Source: Gammaproteobacteria bacterium
GTDB lineage: Bacteria; Pseudomonadota; Gammaproteobacteria; Steroidobacterales; Steroidobacteraceae
Assembly: GCA_021323735.1 (NCBI GenBank)
Contig: JAJPKM010000052.1
Coordinates: 55,975 to 119,974 of the forward strand
Length of the DNA stretch: 64,000 bases
Direction of reading: 5' to 3'
Part shown: piece after piece, positions 9,748 through 19,935 of the stretch
Position numbering within the stretch: position 1 is the stretch's first letter
Layout of the letters: every line of letters begins with the position of its first letter
Notes under the pieces: generated by a model
Told to the model about the DNA's origin: nothing
What the model saw: the letters and a program-made list of their open reading frames with translations, nothing else
Databases searched by the model: none
Program-made: the position numbers and the translations under genes

Positions 9748-10040
9748 TCGACGGCGTGATTGCGCTCTACATCTTCATGCTGGCCGCGTTCACGGGATAC
9801 GAGGTCATATCGCGCGTCCCGGTCATCCTGCATACGCCGCTGATGTCCGGATCCAACTTCGTCCATGGCATCGTCCTGGTCGGCGCCATGGTGGCGCTGG
9901 CCACGGCAGACACGCCATTCGTGCGCATCATCGGCTTCGTCGGCGTGGTTCTTGCCGCCGGCAATGCGGTCGGCGGCTACGTCGTCACCGAACGCATGCT
10001 GAAGATGTTCGTCTTGGGCGGCAAGAAGAAGGGATCCTAA
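9744..10040 (+). CDS. pntAB: NAD(P) transhydrogenase subunit alpha part 2 (membrane)
   Basis: A 98-residue membrane protein starting at ATG 9744 inside the pntAA stop codon. It has three hydrophobic helices: IALYIFMLAAFTGYEVI, a central stretch from FVHGIVLVGAMVALA, and IIGFVGVVLAAGNAVGGYVV. These are the alpha-side helices of the proton channel (domain II). It ends in a KKKGS tail three bases before pntB. Confidence 0.93.
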   Translation: MIDGVIALYIFMLAAFTGYEVISRVPVILHTPLMSGSNFVHGIVLVGAMVALATADTPFVRIIGFVGVVLAAGNAVGGYVVTERMLKMFVLGGKKKGS

Positions 10041-10043
10041 GGC

Positions 10044-11441
<1,398 letters not shown>

Positions 11442-11495
11442 TCTCGAGGTAATCCTTAGCGCAGGGTGGACGGCGTCCGTCATCGTTCTGTGAAA

Positions 11496-13733
11496 ATGAA
11501 ATTACTGTCCATTGTCCTATTGTGCCTGCCCGCCGCCGTGGGAGCTGCCGGCGCCGCCGACCGAAACGCGGGATCATCGGAACAGGCGCGGTGGCGGCAG
11601 CACGCCGCACATGTCCGCATCACCCGCGACAACTGGGGTATCGCGCATGTCTACGGTACCTCCGACGCGGACGCGGTATTCGGCATGATGTACGCGCAGG
11701 CCGAGGACGATTTCAACCGGATCGAACGCAACTACCTCAACGGCCTAGGCTGGCTCGCGCAGGCGGAAGGCGAAAGCGCCGTCTACAGCGATTTGCGCGA
11801 GAGGCTGTTCGTCGACGTAAGGGGGCTGCGCCGGCAATATCGCACGGCGCCCACCTGGCTCAAGACGCTGATGATTGCCTGGTCGGATGGACTGAACTAC
11901 TACCTGTCGAAGCACTCCAGCGTTGCGCCGCAGGTCATCCGTCATTTCGAGCCCTGGATGGCCTTGTCCTTCACCGAGGGCAGCATCGGCGGCGATGTCG
12001 AAAGCGTCGATCTGGCCAAGCTCGAGAAGTTCTATGGAACGCCGGCACCGTCCGCGACGCAAACTCCGCCGGTACCGTCCTTGGCGCGGAATTCGCCGAC
12101 GCCGCCCGCGGCGCAGAGTCCGCCGCCCGCCATCCCTTCGGAGAATCCCGGCGGCTCCAATGGATTCGCCATCGCGCCCAGCCGCAGCGCATCCGGTCAT
12201 GCCATGCTCTGGATCAACCCGCACACCTCTTATTACTTCCGCTCGGAACTGCAGGTGGTGAGCGAGCAGGGTCTCAACGTATACGGCGCGGCCACCTGGG
12301 GACAGTTTTTCATTTATCAGGGATTCAATGCTCACAACGGCTGGATGCATACCTCGTACGGCGGCGATGCCATCGATGAGTACGCCGAGGATCTGGTTAA
12401 AAAGCCCGACGGGCTGTATTACAAATATGGCCATGGGCTGAAGAAGCTCAAAGTCAGCCGGATCACCATCCCTTTCAAAAAAGCCGGCGGCGTCGCAGAG
12501 CGGACGTTCACCGTGTACCACAGCCACCATGGCCCCATCGTGCGCGCCGAGAACGGCAAGTGGATCGCCGTCAAGCTGCTGGAAGATCCCGTCCCCGCGC
12601 TTTCCCAGTCGTACCTGCGCACCAAGACCCACGACTATGCGTCGTTTCGCAAGACCCAGGATATGCGCACCGACACCTCCAACAATACGGTGTACGCGGA
12701 CACGGACGGCACCATCGCTTATTTTCATGGGAACTTCATCCCGAGGCGCGATACATCGTTCGATTTCAGGCATCCGGTCGACGGCAGCAATCCGGCCACC
12801 GAGTGGCAGGGCGCTCACGCCATCGAGGACACCATCACGCTGCTCAATCCCAGCAATGGATGGCTTTACAACAGTAACAACTGGCCGTTTTCGGCGGCGG
12901 GCACAGAGAGTCCTAAGCGCGAAAACTATCCGGCCTACATGTGGATCACAGGCGAGACTCCGCGCGGGCTTCACGCCGTCGAAGTGCTGCGCGACATCCA
13001 GCATGTCACTTTGGACAGTTTGATCGGTGCGGGCTATGACGGTCATCTGACGGCATTCGACGTGCTGCTGCCGCCGCTGTTCGCCGCCTACGATGCGCTC
13101 CCCTCGGCGGATTCCGGGCGCGCCGCCATGGCCGATGCGATCGCCGCCCTGCGGGGTTGGAACCGGCGCACGTCGGCCGATTCGGTGCCCACGGCCGTGG
13201 CCATTTTCTGGGGCCAGGAATTGATCGAACGCAAGGGCGCCGCGGCCCGCGATGCGGAAGTTCCGGTTTACGACCACTTGGTCGACAAGTTGACCGATGC
13301 CGAACGCATCGATGCGTTGAGCGCCGCACTGCAGAAATTGCAGCGCGATTTCGGGCGCTGGCAGACGCCTTGGGGCGAGATCAACCGCTTTCAACGCCTG
13401 ACCGACGACATCGTGCAGCCCTTCGACGATGCGAAGCCCAGCTTGAGTGTGGGTTTCGCGCCCGCCCAATGGGGCGCCTTGGCGTCGTTCGATTCACCGA
13501 AGCCGCGCAAAACCAAGCGGATCTATGGTTCGGTGGGCAACAGTTTCGTCGCGGCAGTGGACTTCGGCCCAACGATTCGTGCCAAAGCCATCATGAGCGG
13601 CGGTGAGAGCGGCGATCCCTCATCCGTGCACTTTACCGATCAAGCGCTGATGTTCAGCCAGGGGCGTTTTCGCGACGTGCTCTTCTACCCCGAGGATGTG
13701 CGCGCGCATGCCGAGCGCAGCTACCGGCCGTAA
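11496..13733 (+). CDS. Penicillin acylase family (Ntn-hydrolase) exported protein
   Basis: A 745-residue secreted enzyme. ATG 11496 gives the signal peptide MKLLSIVLLCLPAAVGAAGA; a GTG two codons earlier is an alternative. The fold is that of N-terminal-nucleophile amidohydrolases: an alpha chain with RDNWGIAHVYG and YAQAEDDFNRIE, then a cleavage site before Ser221 in NPGGSNGFAIAPSRS, then the beta chain with the asparagine in NSFVAAVDFG. A Pro/Ala/Ser-rich spacer of about 38 residues precedes the nucleophile and is probably removed during maturation. Relatives hydrolyse beta-lactams or N-acyl-homoserine lactones; the substrate here is open. It stands alone, 54 bases after pntB. Confidence 0.9.
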   Translation: MKLLSIVLLCLPAAVGAAGAADRNAGSSEQARWRQHAAHVRITRDNWGIAHVYGTSDADAVFGMMYAQAEDDFNRIERNYLNGLGWLAQAEGESAVYSDLRERLFVDVRGLRRQYRTAPTWLKTLMIAWSDGLNYYLSKHSSVAPQVIRHFEPWMALSFTEGSIGGDVESVDLAKLEKFYGTPAPSATQTPPVPSLARNSPTPPAAQSPPPAIPSENPGGSNGFAIAPSRSASGHAMLWINPHTSYYFRSELQVVSEQGLNVYGAATWGQFFIYQGFNAHNGWMHTSYGGDAIDEYAEDLVKKPDGLYYKYGHGLKKLKVSRITIPFKKAGGVAERTFTVYHSHHGPIVRAENGKWIAVKLLEDPVPALSQSYLRTKTHDYASFRKTQDMRTDTSNNTVYADTDGTIAYFHGNFIPRRDTSFDFRHPVDGSNPATEWQGAHAIEDTITLLNPSNGWLYNSNNWPFSAAGTESPKRENYPAYMWITGETPRGLHAVEVLRDIQHVTLDSLIGAGYDGHLTAFDVLLPPLFAAYDALPSADSGRAAMADAIAALRGWNRRTSADSVPTAVAIFWGQELIERKGAAARDAEVPVYDHLVDKLTDAERIDALSAALQKLQRDFGRWQTPWGEINRFQRLTDDIVQPFDDAKPSLSVGFAPAQWGALASFDSPKPRKTKRIYGSVGNSFVAAVDFGPTIRAKAIMSGGESGDPSSVHFTDQALMFSQGRFRDVLFYPEDVRAHAERSYRP

Positions 13734-13750
13734 GAGAGGCGCGGCGGAGG

Positions 13751-14341
13751 TCAGCGCGGTACGTGTCGCGGCGGCGGCGAAGCATGCGCCGGCGGCGAGG
13801 CATGCGCCGGTTGGGCGGCGTGATGGCGCTGCTCCGGAGTCATTTGCCGCCATTGCTGGCGCAATTGGTTGCGTCGTTCCGGCGGCATCTGACGGAAACG
13901 GTTGAAAGACTCGCGGAGCTGCTGCTGACGTTCCGGCGGCAAGGACTTGTACTGCTGCCAGCGCTGACGCAGCAACTGCCGCTGTTCCGGCGGCATGGCA
14001 CGCCACTGCGAAAAGCGCTGTTGTGCGCTGGAGCGCTGCTGCGGGGTCATCGCAAGCCAGCGCTCACTGCCTTTCGCGAGCGCCTGCTGCCGATCCGGGG
14101 ACAGGCCGTTCCATTCCCCCTGATGGCTCTGCAGCACCTGCTGTTGTTGGGGCGACAGCGAGCTCCAGGACTTTGGAGCGGGAGCGGGTGTCGCGGCGGG
14201 AGCCGAGGCGGGCGGCACGTCGGACGATGCCACGGCGCCCGGCGAGGCGGACGACCCGGTGGGCGGCGTGGGCACAGGGCTCTGCGCGAAGCCGGCAGCG
14301 GCCCCGAGAAGACATGCGCAGACGAACAATGCCCTGATCAT
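13751..14341 (-). CDS. DUF3106 domain-containing exported protein
   Basis: A 196-residue protein with signal peptide MIRALFVCACLLGAAAGFAQ, a Pro/Ala/Ser-rich linker (about residues 22-57), and a helical domain with repeated units of the form W..L.P..R..L. (for example WNGLSPDRQQAL, WRAMPPEQRQLL, YKSLPPERQQQL, FRQMPPERRNQL), which is DUF3106. It ends with a short duplicated AHASPP segment. It is the last gene of the ECF sigma operon, starting in the stop codon of the preceding gene (ATGA). The function is unknown; CpxP-like periplasmic sensing has been suggested for similar helical repeats, but that is inference. Confidence 0.82.
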   Translation of the reverse strand: MIRALFVCACLLGAAAGFAQSPVPTPPTGSSASPGAVASSDVPPASAPAATPAPAPKSWSSLSPQQQQVLQSHQGEWNGLSPDRQQALAKGSERWLAMTPQQRSSAQQRFSQWRAMPPEQRQLLRQRWQQYKSLPPERQQQLRESFNRFRQMPPERRNQLRQQWRQMTPEQRHHAAQPAHASPPAHASPPPRHVPR

Positions 14342-14628
14342 TTCTTAACATCCTGCGGCGGCGGCGCGGGGGGAACATTCCCGCGTGGCGGCGCCCTCTT
14401 CAAGAAATCCCACCAAGCTGCATCACCCACATCATCCGAGCCTAAAAACTCGAGAAAACTTTCGTCCGGCACACCTGCCGGCGGCACACCTGCTGCCGGT
14501 GCCCCTGCCGCCGTCGCCGACGCAACCGAAGGCGATGCGGGCGGCGGCGCCGAGGGGGGCGGTGCAGCGTGGGCCGCAAATACCGCGCCCAGCAGCAAGC
14601 AGATCCTCCCCGACCCGGTGAGGACCAA
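14338..14628 (-). CDS. Hypothetical exported Pro/Ala-rich protein of the ECF operon
   Basis: A small protein of about 96 residues. TTG 14628 is the preferred start: it lies one base after the stop of the preceding gene and gives a signal peptide with core ICLLLGAVFAAHA. Open frame extends further upstream but overlaps the previous gene. The mature part is low-complexity Pro/Ala, then FLEFLGSDDVGDAAWWDFLK and another proline-rich end. It overlaps the DUF3106 gene by four bases. I do not recognise a family; in related operons this position holds a small exported protein. Confidence 0.6.
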   Translation of the reverse strand: MVLTGSGRICLLLGAVFAAHAAPPPSAPPPASPSVASATAAGAPAAGVPPAGVPDESFLEFLGSDDVGDAAWWDFLKRAPPRGNVPPAPPPQDVKK

Positions 14629-14629
14629 T

Positions 14630-15031
14630 CTAAGCAGCCGGCCCCGAAATTGCGGTTTTATCCGCAAAATCATAGAAATCGATATCGTCCTGGAGCATCT
14701 CCATGGCATCGGGCGAACCTTCGTCCGAAGCGGCGAGAAGGTCAAGGTCTTCAAAGCTCGACTGCGGCTCAGGCGAGCTCACCGGGTGATCTCTAAGCGG
14801 TGAGCCCACCCACAACGCCACGCCCAGAATTGCCGCGGCGGTCACACCGGCTGCCGGCGTCCACATCTTCCCGCCAAAAAAGGCCCAGGGTCGGCGCGTT
14901 GCAGCCGCTTCGAGCGCGGCGCTGCGTGCCTGCGTGAGGCGCGAGCGGATGCGCATGTCGAGCCCCTCGACACTGTCCTGAAACAGCGCGGAGCTACGCA
15001 TTTCGAATGCATTCTCGTCTTGTTCGCCCAT
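14630..15031 (-). CDS. Single-pass membrane protein, DUF3619-like, possible anti-sigma partner
   Basis: A 133-residue protein whose ATG at 15031 overlaps the TAA of the sigma gene (TAATG). It has an N-terminal cytoplasmic helical segment (FQDSVEGLDMRIRSRLTQAR), one membrane helix near residues 57-76 (TPAAGVTAAAILGVALWVGS), and an acidic C-terminal part rich in D and E. Position between an ECF sigma factor and DUF3106 matches the sigma-DUF3619-DUF3106 operons known from other proteobacteria. That and the single helix suggest it restrains the sigma factor, but no zinc-finger anti-sigma motif is present. Function is inferred from context only. Confidence 0.6.
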   Translation of the reverse strand: MGEQDENAFEMRSSALFQDSVEGLDMRIRSRLTQARSAALEAAATRRPWAFFGGKMWTPAAGVTAAAILGVALWVGSPLRDHPVSSPEPQSSFEDLDLLAASDEGSPDAMEMLQDDIDFYDFADKTAISGPAA

Positions 15032-15648
15032 TACCAGACCTCGCCCAGCTGCGCGCGCAACGCATGCACCGCGCGCGAATAATGCGTCTTTACACTGCCT
15101 TCCGAGCAGCCCATGGCACTCGCCGTATCGGCGACGTCCATCCCTTCGAAGTTGCGCAGCATGAAAGCCTCGCGCTGCCGCGCCGGCAATGCCCGCAGGG
15201 ACACTTCCAGGCGCTGCATGGCCTGCGCCTGCATCAGCCGCTCCGGGATGGTCGGCGCTAAGTCAGCCACATTTTCCAAAGGATCCTGCGCCTCGTTGTC
15301 CGGATCCTCCTTAGGACCCGGCAGCCAGCTCATCACGCGCCGGCGCACCGTTCTGCGCCGCTGTACATCACGGATACCATTCTCGAGGATCCGATAAAAC
15401 AGCGGTCGCCACTCGGCGCTCGGGCGCGAGGCATAGCTGCGCGTCAGCTTGATCATGGCATCCTGCACCACATCGAGCGCATCGTCAGGGTCCCGCAGCG
15501 CAACTTGCGCCATGCGGAAGGCCCGGCGCTCGATATCCGCCAGAAACTTCTCGAGTTCTCTCGTGTACTCCAGAACCGCTCCCTCAGGTGCTGGAGCGGG
15601 ATTATCCCAGACCATCCAAGCAGTATTGAGGGTATCAAAGCGGGCCAT
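15031..15648 (-). CDS. ECF-family RNA polymerase sigma factor
   Basis: A sigma factor of about 205 residues. ATG 15648 is preferred because GGAG lies nine bases ahead of it; ATG 15657 has GGAG directly adjacent. Region 2 is ALRDPDDALDVVQDAMIKLTR with RPLFYRILENGIRDVQRRR. Region 4 is LRALPARQREAFMLRNFEGMDVADTA followed by CSEGSVKTHYSRAVHALR. The linker is long and acidic. It leads a four-gene operon with overlapping junctions that runs away from priA. Confidence 0.88.
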   Translation of the reverse strand: MARFDTLNTAWMVWDNPAPAPEGAVLEYTRELEKFLADIERRAFRMAQVALRDPDDALDVVQDAMIKLTRSYASRPSAEWRPLFYRILENGIRDVQRRRTVRRRVMSWLPGPKEDPDNEAQDPLENVADLAPTIPERLMQAQAMQRLEVSLRALPARQREAFMLRNFEGMDVADTASAMGCSEGSVKTHYSRAVHALRAQLGEVW

Positions 15649-15887
15649 GTGTATCATCTCCGTTCCAGGTACAAACGCTGAGCCCGCACGATGGTTGACC
15701 GCGAACGGCGCAAGATCAGCGACTTACGCACATCGATTGTGACTCCCACTGCAATATTTTCGATTCAGACCTCAGCACGGCATCCATTGGGACCTGTAAT
15801 CCTTTGAATTTAAAGAAATCATTGGGATTTCTGCTATTTTTTAACCAATTTGACACGGACCCGAAACAGAACGGGCACTTAGGGTAA

Positions 15888-18128
15888 ATGACCCCTGCTT
15901 CTCAACAGAGTTATCCACAAATTTTGTGGACAAATGAATCGCGAATTCTGCAGGTCGCGCTCGACACTCCGCTACGCCGCGTATTCGACTACTTGCCGCC
16001 GACTCGCACGAGGGATGTGCCTGCACTGGGTATCAGGGTGTTGGTCCCCTTCGGCCGTCAACGCCTTATCGGCATTCTGGTTGGCATCGCCGCCGAATCC
16101 GCGCTGCCGGCGGGTAAGCTCAAGAGCGCTCTGGAGTTTTTGGATGACCGGCCGGTTTATGACCCGGTCACCTTCGACCTGCTGCGCTGGGCGGCCGAGT
16201 ACTATCATCATCCCATCGGCGAGGTGTACGCCGCCGCGTTGCCGGTCAGCTTACGGACCGGTCAAACCGCCTTTTCCAAAATCGAACACTGGCGAGTCAC
16301 GGAGGCCGGGCGCGAGCAGCTGGCGAGGCCGGAGGCACGGCGCGCGCCGCAGCAGCAAGCCCTACTGGCCTGGTTGACGGAGCGCCAGAGCGCCACGGCC
16401 AAAGAGATCCGCGAAACATTCAAGCCCGCCGTGCTGAAGACGCTCGCGGAGCGCGGTTGGATCGCCGGACAGGTGTCCGAAAGCCCCGGGGAGCTCGCCT
16501 CGTTGGCGGTCCTTCCCGGCGGGCTGGCGCTCACCCCCGCCCAAGCCCAGATCGTGGAATCCATACTCGCCACGCGGTCACGCTTCGGCGTGCACCTGTT
16601 ATTCGGGGTGACCGGCAGCGGCAAGACCGAGGTGTATCTGCGCATCATCGCCGCCGCCATCGAGCAGCAGGCCCAAGCCTTGGTGCTGGTCCCAGAAATC
16701 GCCTTGACGCCGCAGCTGGTCGATCGCTTCCGTCGCCGCTTCAGCGCGGGCGTGGCCGTGGTGCATTCCGGTCTGACGGACCGCGAACGGCGCGACGCCT
16801 GGCGTGCGGCCCACAGTGGGCAGGCACGCATCGTCATCGGCACCCGCTCGGCGGTATTCACCTCGCTGCCGAAGCTCGCACTCATCGTGGTCGACGAGGA
16901 ACACGATGCCTCGTACAAGCAGCAGGAAGGCTTCCGCTATTCGGCGCGGGACCTTGCCGTCATGCGCGCCCGCGGCGCCGGCGTGCCGGTGGTGCTCGGC
17001 TCCGCCACTCCGTCTTTGGAAAGTCTGGACAATGCGGCGAGCGGACGCTATGCGATGCATCTGCTGCCGCAGCGCCCCGGCGCCGCGCAGCCGCCGCGAA
17101 TGTCGTTGGTGGATCTGCGCCGGCATCCCAGCGAGCAGGGATTCTCAACACCGGCGATACAGGCCATCGACCAGCACCTCAAGGCCGGCGGCCAGGTCAT
17201 CGTGTTCCTGAATCGGCGCGGCTACGCCCCGAGTTTGTTCTGCAATGCCTGCGGCTGGGTCGCACCCTGCGCACATTGCGATGCACGCATGACCTTGCAC
17301 CGACGGGCGTTGAAATTGCGTTGCCATCATTGCGGAGCGCAGGCACCCATTCCCGCGATTTGCCAAAGCTGCGGCCAGGCGTTGCTGGCCGTGGGCCAGG
17401 GCACGGAACGGGTCGAAGAAACCCTGGCGCGCCTTTTCCCGGACACGCCCCTGGCCCGCCTGGATCGAGACACCGCCTCGGCGCGCGGCTCCATCCAGAG
17501 CGTGCTCGACCGGGTGCACAGCGGTGATGCGCGGATCTTGGTCGGCACGCAAATGCTCACCAAAGGACATCACTTTCCGGAAGTCACCCTGGTGGTGATC
17601 CTGGATGCCGATCAGGGACTGTTCGCCAGCGATTTTCGCGCCACCGAGCGCCTCGCCCAGACCATCACCCAGGTCGCAGGAAGGGCCGGGCGCGAGGCAC
17701 GGCCGGGCGAAGTGATGATTCAAACCCAGTTTCCCGAGCATCCGCTGCTGCAGCGGCTGATCGCGGAAGGCTACGAAAGCTTTGCGGCCAGTGCGCTCGA
17801 AGAACGGCGTGCAGCGGAATGGCCGCCCTATTCACGCCTGGCGCTGCTGCGTGCCGAGGCCAAGGACAGCTTAGGGTTGGACACGTTCCTGCGCACGGCG
17901 GCGGCGGCGGCGCATGGGCTCGATGAGCCGTCGATCAAGGTCTTAGGGCCGGCGGCGGCCTTGATCGCCAGGCGCGCCGACCACTTTCGGGCGCATTTGT
18001 TGGTCGAGACGGCCGCGCGATCCTCGCTGCAGCGCTTCCTCGGCCGCTGGTTGCCCCTGGTGGACGCTCTTGCGGGGCCTCCGGGTTTGCGCTGGTCGAT
18101 CGACGTGGATCCCCTGGAAGTCGATTGA
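15888..18128 (+). CDS. priA: Primosomal protein N' (replication restart helicase PriA)
   Basis: A 746-residue superfamily-2 helicase that reloads the replisome at stalled forks. The N-terminal DNA-binding part starts near LQVALDTPLRRVFDYLPP; Walker A is GVTGSGKTEVYLR; the DEAH-like box is VVDEEHDAS; the eight zinc-binding cysteines lie in FCNACGWVAPCAHCDARM, LRCHHCGAQ and ICQSCG. Motif VI is TQVAGRAGR. The start is uncertain: ATG 15888 leaves about 20 residues before the first conserved strand, whereas TTG 15924 fits other PriA proteins better and moves the DnaA-box palindrome into the leader. Confidence 0.95.
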   Translation: MTPASQQSYPQILWTNESRILQVALDTPLRRVFDYLPPTRTRDVPALGIRVLVPFGRQRLIGILVGIAAESALPAGKLKSALEFLDDRPVYDPVTFDLLRWAAEYYHHPIGEVYAAALPVSLRTGQTAFSKIEHWRVTEAGREQLARPEARRAPQQQALLAWLTERQSATAKEIRETFKPAVLKTLAERGWIAGQVSESPGELASLAVLPGGLALTPAQAQIVESILATRSRFGVHLLFGVTGSGKTEVYLRIIAAAIEQQAQALVLVPEIALTPQLVDRFRRRFSAGVAVVHSGLTDRERRDAWRAAHSGQARIVIGTRSAVFTSLPKLALIVVDEEHDASYKQQEGFRYSARDLAVMRARGAGVPVVLGSATPSLESLDNAASGRYAMHLLPQRPGAAQPPRMSLVDLRRHPSEQGFSTPAIQAIDQHLKAGGQVIVFLNRRGYAPSLFCNACGWVAPCAHCDARMTLHRRALKLRCHHCGAQAPIPAICQSCGQALLAVGQGTERVEETLARLFPDTPLARLDRDTASARGSIQSVLDRVHSGDARILVGTQMLTKGHHFPEVTLVVILDADQGLFASDFRATERLAQTITQVAGRAGREARPGEVMIQTQFPEHPLLQRLIAEGYESFAASALEERRAAEWPPYSRLALLRAEAKDSLGLDTFLRTAAAAAHGLDEPSIKVLGPAAALIARRADHFRAHLLVETAARSSLQRFLGRWLPLVDALAGPPGLRWSIDVDPLEVD
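15911..15933. promoter_or_regulatory. Inverted pair of DnaA boxes at the start of priA
   Basis: A perfect consensus DnaA box TTATCCACA (15911-15919) faces a one-mismatch box TTGTCCACA on the other strand (15925-15933), five bases apart. Together they form a palindrome with perfect 8-base arms around one central base. The element lies inside the first codons of priA if translation starts at ATG 15888, or in its leader if TTG 15924 is used. DnaA can act as a transcription factor at such sites; that role here is inference. Confidence 0.5.
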
Positions 18129-18174
18129 GCGCTTTGCGGTAAACTGCGCAGCCTTTGTCACCTACGGATTTCCT

Positions 18175-19935
18175 TTGAAGACCCTGATCGAAACATTGCT
18201 GGAGCGGGCGTTGGCCGCGCTACCGGAGGACCTGGTCCCCGCCGCGGCGCGTGCGGTCGGAATCGAGGTTGAAAATACCCGCGACGCACTGCATGGAGAT
18301 TTTGCCAGCAATCTCGCCATGCGCTTAGGCCGGGCCACCCGGCAGAATCCGCGCAAAGTCGCACAGGCGCTGGTGGCCGCCCTGCCTGCGGACGAGGCCG
18401 TCGACAAGGTCGAGATCGCCGGCGCAGGGTTTATTAATTTTTTCCTGAAGGCCGACGCCTATCATCGCGAAATCGGCAAGGTACTCCACGACGCCGATTC
18501 CTACGGCCGCTCGAACATGGGTTCAGGACGCCGCGTGCAGGTGGAGTTCGTTTCGGCAAACCCCACCGGTCCTCTGCATGTTGCCCACGGCCGGCATGCG
18601 GCGTTCGGCGCCTCGCTCTGCAATCTGCTCGACGCCGCCGGCTACGCCGTGCAACGCGAGTACTACATCAACGACGCCGGCCGCCAGACCGACATTCTGG
18701 CGGTCAGTGTTTGGCTGCGTTATCTGCAACGCTGCGGCGAACAATTCACGTTTCCCTCCAATGCCTACGTCGGAGAGTACCTGGTAGCCGTCGGTGAGCA
18801 GCTGTTTGCCGCCGAAGGGTCCGCGTTGAAGCATTCCGCCGCGGAGGTCTTCAAGGATCTGCCGCCGGACGAGCCGCAGGGAGGCGACAAGGACGTACAC
18901 ATCGATGCGCTTCTGACGCGCACGCGCGCGTTGATCGGAGAGCAGGCCTTCGACCGCGTCCTCAAAACTGCGCTCGACGGCATCGTCAGCGACATCCGCG
19001 AGGATCTCGCCGAATTCGGCGTAACCTTCGATCGCTGGTTCTCGGAACGCTCCTTGAGCGACAGCGGCGCCATCGACCGCTCGATCGAGGCGCTCCGCGC
19101 ATCGGGACACCTGCATGTGAAGGACGGCGCACTGTGGTTCAAGAGCACGGATTTCGGCGATGAGAAAGACCGCGTCATCGTGCGCGAGAACGGCGTGAAG
19201 ACCTATTTCGCCTCGGATATCGCCTATGTCTTGAACAAGCTCGAACGCGGTTTCGAGCACCTGATCTACGTCTGGGGTGCCGACCATCACGGCTACATCG
19301 CGCGCCTGCGCGCCGCATTGATCGCGCTCGGCGGGCCGCCCGACCGCTTCGAAGTGCTTCTCACGCAAATCGTATCTCTGTTTCGCGGCGGCGAAAAAGC
19401 CAAGATGTCGAAGCGCTCGGGCGACTATGTCACTTTACGGGACCTGCGCAAGGAGGTGGGCAACGATGCGGCCCGGCTGTTCTACGTCATGCGCAGCAAC
19501 GACCAGCATTTGGATTTCGACATGGAACTGGCAAAGTCCAAGTCCAATGAAAACCCGGTGTACTACATCCAGTACGCTCACGCGCGAGTCGCGAGCGTGC
19601 TACGCCAATTAAAAGAGCGGGGGCTCGAGCTGGACATCGCACATGGCGTGGCGTCGATGCACCGGCTCAACGAGCCGCAGGAGCAGCAGCTGATCAAGCG
19701 TATCTGTGCCTACCCTGAACTCGTCAGGCAGTGTGCCGCGCAGCGCGCTCCGCATTCTCTGGTGCACTACCTGCGGGATTTGGCCAATGACTTCCATACC
19801 TATTACAGTGCACATCAATTCATTGTCGACGATGCCGGAACTCGGGATGCACGGCTGGGTCTGGCCTTGGCGACGCAGACCGTGATTCGAAACGGCTTGA
19901 AGCTACTGGGCGTTTCCGCGCCCGACACCATGTAA
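18175..19935 (+). CDS. argS: Arginyl-tRNA synthetase
   Basis: A class I aminoacyl-tRNA synthetase of 586 residues, close to E. coli ArgS (577). It starts at TTG 18175, 46 bases after priA; the open frame upstream overlaps priA. Motifs are NPTGPLHVAHGRH (HIGH-type), the YVWGADHHGYIARLRAAL segment of the active site, AKMSKRSGDYVTL (KMSKS-type, with KMSKR), and the C-terminal anticodon-binding DALR domain ending in GLKLLGVSAP. The stop overlaps the start of the SPOR gene (TAATG). Confidence 0.95.
   Translation: MKTLIETLLERALAALPEDLVPAAARAVGIEVENTRDALHGDFASNLAMRLGRATRQNPRKVAQALVAALPADEAVDKVEIAGAGFINFFLKADAYHREIGKVLHDADSYGRSNMGSGRRVQVEFVSANPTGPLHVAHGRHAAFGASLCNLLDAAGYAVQREYYINDAGRQTDILAVSVWLRYLQRCGEQFTFPSNAYVGEYLVAVGEQLFAAEGSALKHSAAEVFKDLPPDEPQGGDKDVHIDALLTRTRALIGEQAFDRVLKTALDGIVSDIREDLAEFGVTFDRWFSERSLSDSGAIDRSIEALRASGHLHVKDGALWFKSTDFGDEKDRVIVRENGVKTYFASDIAYVLNKLERGFEHLIYVWGADHHGYIARLRAALIALGGPPDRFEVLLTQIVSLFRGGEKAKMSKRSGDYVTLRDLRKEVGNDAARLFYVMRSNDQHLDFDMELAKSKSNENPVYYIQYAHARVASVLRQLKERGLELDIAHGVASMHRLNEPQEQQLIKRICAYPELVRQCAAQRAPHSLVHYLRDLANDFHTYYSAHQFIVDDAGTRDARLGLALATQTVIRNGLKLLGVSAPDTM

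Noticed and set aside
11745..13469. Open frame of 574 codons opposite the acylase gene
   Set aside because: Antisense shadow of a gene with clear Ntn-hydrolase motifs.
15850..15855. TTGACA upstream of priA as a promoter
   Set aside because: A perfect -35 hexamer, but no acceptable -10 lies 15-19 bases downstream.
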